64,000 nucleotides of DNA from JAQBQH01 sp035607415 (GTDB lineage Bacteria; Myxococcota_A; Polyangia; Palsa-1104). Position 1 is the first letter of the stretch; each line of letters opens with the position of its first letter. The stretch covers positions 62,001 through 126,000 of the forward strand of contig DATNAQ010000031.1 in the NCBI GenBank assembly GCA_035607415.1. Reading direction: 5' to 3'. The notes under the pieces are model-generated. The model was not told the origin of the DNA. It did not search any database and saw only the letters and a list, made by a program, of their open reading frames with translations. Made by a program: the position numbers and the translations under genes. This document shows positions 54,148 through 64,000 of this stretch, one piece after another.

Positions 54148-55283
54148 TGGGCGAGCTCATCCTCGCGAACGAGACGACGGGCGAAGAGATGGTCCTCAAC
54201 ATGGGGCCGCAGCATCCGTCGACACACGGGGTGATCCGCTTCGTCATCAGGACCGACGGCGAGATCATGCGCGAGGCGGTGCCGGACGTCGGCTATCTGC
54301 ACCGCGCGATCGAGCACATCGCCGAGAAGTGCACCTACGAAGGGTTCATGCCGTACACCGATCGCGTCGACTACGTCTGCGCGATGCCGGCGAACCACGC
54401 GTGGGCGCTCGCCGTCGAGAAGCTGGCGGGGCTCGAGGTGCCGGAGCGCGCCGAGTACCTGCGCGTGATCACCGACGAGCTCAATCGGATCTCGTCGCAT
54501 TGCGTCGCGCTCGGGGCGATGGCGATGGACATCGGGGCGATCACGCCGTTCACGTACATCTTGCGCGAGCGCGAGTACGTCAACGAGCTGCTGGAGATGA
54601 TCTGCGGCGCGCGGCTCACCTACAACTATCACCGCATCGGCGGCGTCGGCTGGGACATGCCGGCGGGGTGGCGCGACAAGGTGCTGGCGTGGTGCGACCA
54701 CTTCGCGCCGGTGATGGACGAGTTCGATCGGCTGATCACGAACAATGCGCTGTTCGTGGCGCGGTTGGCGAACCTGGCGGTGATCGGCGCGGCGGAGGCG
54801 ATCGACTTCGGGCTGGTGGGGCCGAACCTGCGCGCGTCGGGGGTGGACTTCGACGTGCGGCGCGACGTGCCCTATTCGATCTATCCCAAGCTGCGGTTCG
54901 AGGTGCCGGTCGGGCGCGGGATCGTCGGCACCGTCGGAGATGCGTGGGATCGCTACTGGGTGCGCGCGCAGGAGTGGCGGCAGTCGGTGGCGATGGTGCG
55001 GCAGTGCCTGGAGCAGATCGACGCGACCGAGCCGGAGTTCTGGCGCGCGCCGAAGAAGCTCAAGCCCGTCGGTGACGCGATGGCGCGCGTGGAGGCGGCG
55101 CGCGGCGACATGAGCTGCTACGTGGTCGGCGACGGAGGGGCGAACGCGTATCGCGCGCGGTTTCGCACCGGCAGCTTCAACGCGATGGCGATCATTCGCG
55201 AAAAATCGCGCGGGCTGATGGTGGCGGATCTGGTGGCGCTGATCGCGTCGCTCGACGTGGTGGCGCCGGAGATCGATCGATGA
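54147..55283 (+). CDS. nuoD: NADH-quinone oxidoreductase subunit D
   Basis: A 378-residue 49-kDa-type subunit forming the quinone-binding cavity with NuoB. Signature regions are NMGPQHPSTHGVIRFVIRTD, GYLHRAIEHIAEKCTYEGFM, CAMPANHAWALAVEKLAGLE, LRVITDELNRISSHCVALGA and CYVVGDGGANAYRARFRTGS, and the protein ends ASLDVVAPEIDR. The His and Tyr residues that contact quinone (G-P-Q-H-P-S-T-H and the Tyr of the G-Y-L-H-R block region) are present. The start ATG 54147 overlaps the nuoC stop; the stop overlaps the nuoH start (ATGA). Confidence 0.96.
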   Translation: MGELILANETTGEEMVLNMGPQHPSTHGVIRFVIRTDGEIMREAVPDVGYLHRAIEHIAEKCTYEGFMPYTDRVDYVCAMPANHAWALAVEKLAGLEVPERAEYLRVITDELNRISSHCVALGAMAMDIGAITPFTYILREREYVNELLEMICGARLTYNYHRIGGVGWDMPAGWRDKVLAWCDHFAPVMDEFDRLITNNALFVARLANLAVIGAAEAIDFGLVGPNLRASGVDFDVRRDVPYSIYPKLRFEVPVGRGIVGTVGDAWDRYWVRAQEWRQSVAMVRQCLEQIDATEPEFWRAPKKLKPVGDAMARVEAARGDMSCYVVGDGGANAYRARFRTGSFNAMAIIREKSRGLMVADLVALIASLDVVAPEIDR

Positions 55284-56881
55284 GGTGGGCGGCGACGGCG
55301 CTGCTGGCGCTCGTCGGGTTCGCGGCGGCGCTGCTGCTCGCGGGATGCGCGCTCGCGGGATGCGCGCTCGCAGGCTGCGCGGCGCCGGAGCTGGCGCCGA
55401 TTCGCGATGCGCGGCCGACGCAGCTGCAGGCCGGCGAGCGCATGCTGGTCGAGGCGTCGGGGCCGCTGTTCACCGTCGGCGCGGAGACGCGCGTGACGTT
55501 CGATGCGCTCGGGGTGACGCTGCCGGCGCGCGCGATCGCGACCGATCGCGTGGTGGCGACGGCGCCGAGCGGGGCGCACGTGATGGGCCCGTCGACGGTC
55601 ACGGTGACGCAGGGCGAGCAGCGCTGGACCTCGGACGCGCGCGCGCCGTTCGACGTCGAGCTGTGCGCGCCGTCGCTGCATCGGCTGGCGAACGGCTGGG
55701 CGGCGCGCTGGCCCGGGCCGGCGTGGCTGTGGTGGATGCTCGCGCTCGTCGCGGCGGCGGCGATCGTGGCGGCGCCGCTGCCGGTCGTAGCGGGCCTCAT
55801 CGTCGTGTGGGAGCGGAAGATCTCGGGGTACATGGGGTCGCGCATCGGGCCCAATCGCGTTGGGCCGAACGGCTGGCTGCAGTGGCTCGCCGACGGGCTG
55901 AAGCTGCTCATGAAGGAGGACATCGTGCCGGCGGAGGCGGACGCGCGGCTGTTTCGCGCGGCGCCGTACCTGGCGTTCCTCGGGATGTTCCTGACCTTCA
56001 TCGTGCTGCCGTTCTCGCGCTACGCGATCGTCGCGGATCTCGACGTGGGGCTCCTGTTCCTCTTGTCGGTGACGTCGCTCGTCGTGGTGTCGATCTTGAT
56101 GGGCGGCTGGTCGTCGAACTCGAAGTGGTCGCTGCTCGGCGGGATGCGATCGGCGGCGCAGATCGTGAGCTACGAGCTGCCGGCGTCGCTGGCGCTGCTC
56201 ACGATCGCGACGCTCACCGGCTCGTTGTCGACGGAGCGGATCGTGGCGGCGCAGGGCGCGTGGCCGTGGCAGTGGAACCTCTTTCGCGATCCGTTCACGT
56301 TCGTGGCGTTCTTCATCTGGTTCGTGTCGGCGCTGGCCGAGGGGAACCGCACGCCGTTCGATCTGCCCGAGGCGGAGTCGGAGCTGGTGGCGGGCTACAA
56401 CACCGAGTACTCGGGGTTCCGCTTCTCGCTGTTTCCGCTCGTGGAGTGGGTGAACATCGCGGTGATCGGCGCCGTGGGGACGCTCTTGTTTCTCGGCGGG
56501 TGGCGCGTGCCGTTCGTCGACGCGGCGACGCTGGAGGGGCACGCGTGGCTCGACGCCGTCGGCTTCGCCGTGTTCGTGGCCAAGGATCTGGCGATCGTGT
56601 TCGTCGTCATCTGGATCCGCTGGACGCTGCCGCGCTTTCGCGTCGACCAGATGATGAACCTGTGTTGGACCTACTTCATCCCGTTCGCGTTCGTCTGCTT
56701 CGTCGGCGAGCTCGTGTGGGTGTGGCTGGTGCCGTCGACGGCGGCGAAGCTCGCGGGCGGCGCGATGTTCGCGATCGGGGGAGTCGGGCTGTCGGCGTGG
56801 TTCGTGTCGCGCGTGCGTGACAACGCGCGGCGCTACCAGGATCTGGTGCTCAACGACGCGCTCGGGCGGGGCAACACGTGA
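55280..56881 (+). CDS. nuoH: NADH-quinone oxidoreductase subunit H with an N-terminal lipobox and IPT-like extension
   Basis: A 533-residue protein versus ~330-350 in the family. Residues from ~150 are a normal NuoH with GYMGSRIGPNRVGPNGWLQW, ADGLKLLMKEDIVPAEADA and LAEGNRTPFDLPEAESELVA, GYNTEYSG. Before that is a unique ~148-residue part: a hydrophobic segment, three lipobox-like LAGCA repeats (C23, C28, C33) and an IPT/TIG-like beta domain (ARPTQLQAGERMLVEASGPL; VTVTQGEQRW). It may be lipidated at the membrane surface. ATG 55280 is coupled to nuoD (ATGA). An internal ATG at 55736 (Met153) could give a plain NuoH. Confidence 0.9.
   Translation: MRWAATALLALVGFAAALLLAGCALAGCALAGCAAPELAPIRDARPTQLQAGERMLVEASGPLFTVGAETRVTFDALGVTLPARAIATDRVVATAPSGAHVMGPSTVTVTQGEQRWTSDARAPFDVELCAPSLHRLANGWAARWPGPAWLWWMLALVAAAAIVAAPLPVVAGLIVVWERKISGYMGSRIGPNRVGPNGWLQWLADGLKLLMKEDIVPAEADARLFRAAPYLAFLGMFLTFIVLPFSRYAIVADLDVGLLFLLSVTSLVVVSILMGGWSSNSKWSLLGGMRSAAQIVSYELPASLALLTIATLTGSLSTERIVAAQGAWPWQWNLFRDPFTFVAFFIWFVSALAEGNRTPFDLPEAESELVAGYNTEYSGFRFSLFPLVEWVNIAVIGAVGTLLFLGGWRVPFVDAATLEGHAWLDAVGFAVFVAKDLAIVFVVIWIRWTLPRFRVDQMMNLCWTYFIPFAFVCFVGELVWVWLVPSTAAKLAGGAMFAIGGVGLSAWFVSRVRDNARRYQDLVLNDALGRGNT
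55337..55381 (+). repeat. 15-bp tandem repeat, three copies, in nuoH
   Basis: The unit CTCGCGGGATGCGCG occurs at 55337-55351 and 55352-55366 and, with two changes, at 55367-55381. Each copy encodes L-A-G-C-A, so the lipobox is tripled. Confidence 0.85.
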
Positions 56882-57813
56882 GCGAGCGGCCGGGATATTT
56901 CGGCAAGATCGCCGTCGCCGCGCGCACCGTCGCCGAGGGCATGGCGGTGACGCTGGCGCAGTATTTCCGGCGGCCGACGACGGTGCAGTATCCCGATCGC
57001 ACGCGCGTGCCGGTGGTCGATTCGCTGCCCGAGCGCTATCGCGGGTTCCTCGAAGTGGACATGGACGTCTGCACGGCGTGCAAGGCGTGCGAGCGCGATT
57101 GTCCGATCGACGTCATCGCCATCGACGTGGAGAAGCGCGGGGACGGACGCGTCATGACCCGCTTCGACATCGACATGGGCAAGTGCATGTACTGCGGCAT
57201 CTGCGTCGAGTCGTGCCCGGTGCCGGCGCAGGCGCCGGGGGACGCGGAGCCGACGAAGTGCATCCGCATGACGCGGGAGTTCGAGGGGGCGACGGGCGAG
57301 TTCTCGTCGCTGACGTTCCGGTTCGTGGAGGCGGGGGCGCCGGCGCCGGCGTACAAGCACCAAAAGGGCACGGTGCCGGCGACGCCGGAGCGCGGCCAGA
57401 TCGCGCGCGCGGTGCGGCAGCGGGCGCGCGCGGCGAATCCGACGGCGGTGCGCTGGTCGCGGGTGCACCAGGAGGGCGGCGCGCTGGCGGAGCTGCTCGC
57501 GCACGACGCGGTGCGCGCGCGGGTGGAGGAGCTGGCGCAAGGCGTGACGACAGAGCTCGGGGCTGGCGAGCTCGGGGCGGTGATCGCGGGCGAGGCGCTG
57601 GCGAAGACCGATTGCGGCGCGTGCGGGTGGCCGACGTGCCGCGCGTATGCGGAGGCGATCGCCGTCGGAAAGGAGCGCGCGCTGCACAAGTGCGGGCCGG
57701 GCGGCGCCAAGGCGACGCGCGACGTGCACCTCATCGTCGAGCTCGCGCGCGGCGCCACGCCGGACGAGGCGGCGATGCGGGCGATGGCGGCGACGTTGCG
57801 GCGGCATCGATGA
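56878..57813 (+). CDS. nuoI: NADH-quinone oxidoreductase subunit I fused to an RnfB-like Fe-S domain
   Basis: A 311-residue protein versus ~160-200 in the family. Residues 1-160 are NuoI with two 4Fe-4S clusters: C65, C68, C71, C75 (CTACKACERDCP) and C103, C106, C109, C113 (CMYCGICVESCP). After a ~75-residue helical linker, residues ~235-285 hold C246, C249, C254 and C272 in TDCGACGWPTCRAYAEAIA and LHKCGPGG. This is the C-x2-C-x4-C-x17-C domain of RnfB and acetyl-CoA synthase corrinoid subunits (PF04060 type). It adds a possible electron-entry cluster. GTG 56878 overlaps the nuoH stop (GTGA). Confidence 0.93.
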   Translation: MSERPGYFGKIAVAARTVAEGMAVTLAQYFRRPTTVQYPDRTRVPVVDSLPERYRGFLEVDMDVCTACKACERDCPIDVIAIDVEKRGDGRVMTRFDIDMGKCMYCGICVESCPVPAQAPGDAEPTKCIRMTREFEGATGEFSSLTFRFVEAGAPAPAYKHQKGTVPATPERGQIARAVRQRARAANPTAVRWSRVHQEGGALAELLAHDAVRARVEELAQGVTTELGAGELGAVIAGEALAKTDCGACGWPTCRAYAEAIAVGKERALHKCGPGGAKATRDVHLIVELARGATPDEAAMRAMAATLRRHR

Positions 57814-58352
57814 CGCCGTCGCTGTTCTTCTTCTATCTGCTCGCGGCCGTCGTCGTGATCTCGGCGGCGGGCGTGGCGCTGCTCCGCAACATCTTGTATT
57901 CGGCGTTCGCGCTGCTCGGCACGCTCGCGGGCGTGGCCGGGCTCTACCTTTATATGGGCGCCGATTTCGTGGGCGTCGTGCAGCTCATCATCTACGTGGG
58001 CGGCATCCTGGTGCTGCTCTTGTTCGCGGTGCTTCTGACCAATCGCATCGGCGAGGTGCGCATCTCGAACGCGTCGGCGGGCCTGCTCCTCGGCGCCCCG
58101 CCGGCGATCGCGCTGTTCGCGTTGTGCGCGCGCGTGGCAGTGCACACGCCGTGGCCGACGACGGAGGCGGTCCCGGCGCCGCTCACGGCGCGGCTCGGCG
58201 AGGCGTTCCTGCACGAGCTGCTCTTGCCGTTCGAGCTGGCGTCGCTGGTGCTGCTCATGGCGCTCGTCGGCGCGATGGTGATCGCGCGGCGCGCGACGCA
58301 GGATCCGCGCGAGCCGCACGAGCCGCGCGCGACCCGGAAGGAGGCGCCGTGA
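57810..58352 (+). CDS. nuoJ: NADH-quinone oxidoreductase subunit J
   Basis: A 180-residue membrane subunit with five hydrophobic segments. It has the signature NILYSAFALLGTLAGVAGLY, LYMGADFVGVVQLIIYVGGI and LVLLLFAVLLTNR, which includes the pi-bulge helix of the E-channel. The loop after segment four is short, and segment five is LVLLMALVGAMVIARRATQD. The C-terminus is charged (DPREPHEPRATRKEAP). Start ATG 57810 overlaps nuoI (ATGA); the stop overlaps nuoK (GTGA). Confidence 0.95.
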   Translation: MTPSLFFFYLLAAVVVISAAGVALLRNILYSAFALLGTLAGVAGLYLYMGADFVGVVQLIIYVGGILVLLLFAVLLTNRIGEVRISNASAGLLLGAPPAIALFALCARVAVHTPWPTTEAVPAPLTARLGEAFLHELLLPFELASLVLLMALVGAMVIARRATQDPREPHEPRATRKEAP

Positions 58353-58654
58353 TCGGCCTCCAACATTTCCTCGTCGTGTCGGCGGCGCTGTTCGCGCTCG
58401 GCCTCCTCACCGTGGCCACGCGGCGCAACGCGGTCGCCATCCTCATGGGCGTCGAGCTCATCCTCAACGCCGCGGCGCTCAACTTCGTGGCGTTCGCGCA
58501 CTTCGTCGCCGGCGCCGTCGGCGGCGTGGTGTTCGCGCTGTTCATCATCGTGCTCGCGGCGGCGGAGGCGGCGATCGCGCTCGCCATCGTGCTCGCCATC
58601 TTCCGCCACTTCCGAACCATCGACGCGCACGACGTGTCGACGCTCAAGGAGTGA
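58349..58654 (+). CDS. nuoK: NADH-quinone oxidoreductase subunit K
   Basis: A 101-residue membrane subunit of normal length with three segments. It carries NAVAILMGVELILNAAALNF (Glu of the second segment, essential in the proton path) and FALFIIVLAAAEAAIALAIV (Glu of the third segment). It begins MIGLQHFLVVSAALFALGLL from GTG 58349 inside the nuoJ stop. The stop is one base before the nuoL GTG, with AAGGAG in its last codons serving nuoL. Confidence 0.95.
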   Translation: MIGLQHFLVVSAALFALGLLTVATRRNAVAILMGVELILNAAALNFVAFAHFVAGAVGGVVFALFIIVLAAAEAAIALAIVLAIFRHFRTIDAHDVSTLKE

Positions 58655-58655
58655 C

Positions 58656-60851
<2,196 letters not shown>

Positions 60852-60867
60852 CGAAGGAGAACCGACG

Positions 60868-62699
<1,832 letters not shown>

Positions 62700-62700
<1 letters not shown>

Positions 62701-64000
62701 TGCTCGACAACGCCCACAGCCTGGCCGCGTTCGCACCCGAGCTCGTGCTCGCGGCGACGGTGCTCGTCGTGCTCGCGGCCGATCTGGCGGTCGGGCGGCT
62801 GCGCATCGGCGCGGTAGCGGTGCTGTCGCTCGTCGGCGTAGCGGCGGCGGCGTGGGCCACGCTCGCCACGGCGGGGGCGCCGCGCGGGCTCTTCTTCGGG
62901 CTGGTCGCGCGCGATCCGTACGGCGACTTCTTCAAGCTGCTGTTCCTGATGACGGCGGCGCTGGTGGCGCTCGTGGCCCTGCGCGCGGGCGACGCCGTCG
63001 AGGAGAGCGCGGCGGAGCTCTATGCGCTCCTGCTGACGACGACGCTCGGCATGATGCTGATGGCGGCGGCGCGCGATCTTCTCATGGCGTACCTGTCGCT
63101 CGAGACGGTATCGATCATGAGCTACGTGCTCGCCGGCTTCCGGCGGCGGGCGCGCGCGTCGGCCGAGGCGGCGCTGAAGTACGTCGTCTACGGTGGCGTG
63201 GCGTCGGGCGTGATGCTCTACGGCATGTCGCTCTTCTATGGCCTGGCGGGCGCGACCAGCTTTCCGGCGATCTTGCAGGCGGCGGGCTCGACGACGGCGG
63301 CGCCGACGGTGGTGCTGGCGGTCGTGCTGTGCCTCGCCGGGTTCGGCTACAAGGTGGCGTCGGTGCCGTTCCACATGTGGTGCCCCGACGTGTACGAGGG
63401 CGCGCCGACGGTGGTGAGCGCGTTTCTCGCGGTCGGGCCCAAGGCCGCCGGCTTCGCGCTGCTGCTCCGCTTCTGCGCGGGCGTGCTGCCGGCGGAGCTT
63501 GGCGGCGCGCCGGCGCCGTGGCCCCTCCTCTTCGGGCTCGTCGCGGTGGCGACGATGACGCTCGGCAACCTGGCGGCGCTGGCGCAGACGAACGTCAAGC
63601 GCCTGCTCGCCTACTCGTCGATCGCGCATGCCGGCTATTTGCTCCTGGCGATCGTCGCCGGTGGGCGCGACGGCGTGCGCGCGCTCTTGCTCTATCTCGT
63701 GGCCTACGTGTTCATGACGCTCGGCGCGTTCGTCGTCGTGATCGCGGTGGCCGAGCGCGGCGTCGGCGACGAGCTGCCGGCGTGGCGCGGGCTCGGGCGG
63801 CGCGCGCCGTGGGCGGCGGCGTCGATGACGCTGTTCCTGCTCGCGCTCACCGGGCTGCCGCCGCTGTCGGGCTTCTTCGCCAAGTTCTACGTGTTCTACG
63901 CGCTGGTGGCGCGCGGCGGCAGCTTCATGATCGCGCTCGCCGTCGTCGGCGTGCTCAACTCGACCGTGTCGCTGTACTACTACGCGCGCGTCTTGAAGAC
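62700..64000 (+). CDS. nuoN: NADH-quinone oxidoreductase subunit N (cut by window edge)
   Basis: The first ~433 residues of an antiporter-like subunit, running off the right edge. It has LETVSIMSYVLAGFRRRARA, SAEAALKYVVYGGVASGVML, the channel Lys region FGYKVASVPFHMWCPDVYEG and APTVVSAFLAV, KRLLAYSSIAHAGYLLLAIV and LTGLPPLSGFFAKFYVF. ATG 62700 shares a base with the nuoM stop. No extra domain is visible. About 50-70 further residues are expected beyond the window. Confidence 0.94.

Noticed and set aside
55736..56881. Plain NuoH starting at the internal Met153
   Set aside because: Not excluded, but no ribosome site is seen before it, and the ATG at 55280 is coupled to nuoD and opens into a coherent signal and domain.

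Overview
The window is 64 kb of very GC-rich, densely packed chromosomal DNA, most likely from a myxobacterium-like organism (Myxococcota). The pointers are a FHA-linked sigma-54 activator, a Ser/Thr kinase and a kinase-like PEGA protein, an FHA protein with a DUF4388/PATAN-like region, a subtilase with a MYXO-CTERM-like tail, and many small lipoproteins. I see no rRNA or tRNA gene, CRISPR array, prophage or insertion sequence. No stretch longer than about 250 bases lacks a gene.

Layout. 0-4.6 kb: two coupled alkaline-phosphatase/sulfatase-superfamily genes, both with Thr where sulfatases have Cys or Ser. 4.6-6.5 kb: SlyD-like FKBP and divergent serS. 6.5-15 kb (minus): HEAT-repeat protein, TPR protein, addB, addA and a small membrane protein. 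15-16.4 kb: membrane-anchored unknown and an HU/IHF protein. 16.4-19 kb (minus): PASTA protein and PEP-utilising protein. 19-21 kb (plus): 3D-domain protein and two small unknowns. 21-23.4 kb (minus): two metallo-beta-lactamase-fold paralogues and an HD hydrolase. 23.5-27.5 kb (minus): dtd, two FadL-like porins and a lipoprotein in one coupled run. 27.5-32.7 kb (plus): subtilase, Cys-rich lipoprotein, two Dpp/Opp-type permeases, small lipoprotein. 32.7-38.8 kb: creatininase- and nitrilase-family proteins, ECF sigma factor, PBP4, a DNA methyltransferase and small unknowns. 38.9-41.4 kb: FHA protein and a GH5 lipoprotein. 41.4-44.7 kb (minus): ClpX-like ATPase, lipase-like hydrolase, acyl-CoA dehydrogenase. 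44.7-51.4 kb: kinase-signalling region. 51.5-53.2 kb: degenerate MBL lipoprotein and a phosphoribosyltransferase. 53.3 kb to the end: a complex I operon, nuoA-C-D-H-I-J-K-L-M-N, cut by the window edge inside nuoN.

The most unusual locus is the complex I operon. It lacks nuoB, nuoE, nuoF and nuoG within the visible cluster. NuoI has a C-terminal RnfB-like Fe-S domain. NuoH begins with a triple lipobox-like repeat followed by an IPT/TIG-like domain, and NuoM begins with an Ig/ASH-like domain. NuoL has a charged 46-residue insertion. A perfect inverted repeat covers the promoter and start codon. Together these suggest a remodelled complex I, perhaps fed by ferredoxin, with extra domains outside the membrane.

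A second theme is regulatory. Many genes have a TANNNT -10 box only 6-10 bases before the start codon, often with a TTG-type -35 box 17-18 bases further up. This predicts widespread leaderless mRNAs. Within operons the genes are instead joined by ATGA, GTGA, TTGA or TGATG overlaps.
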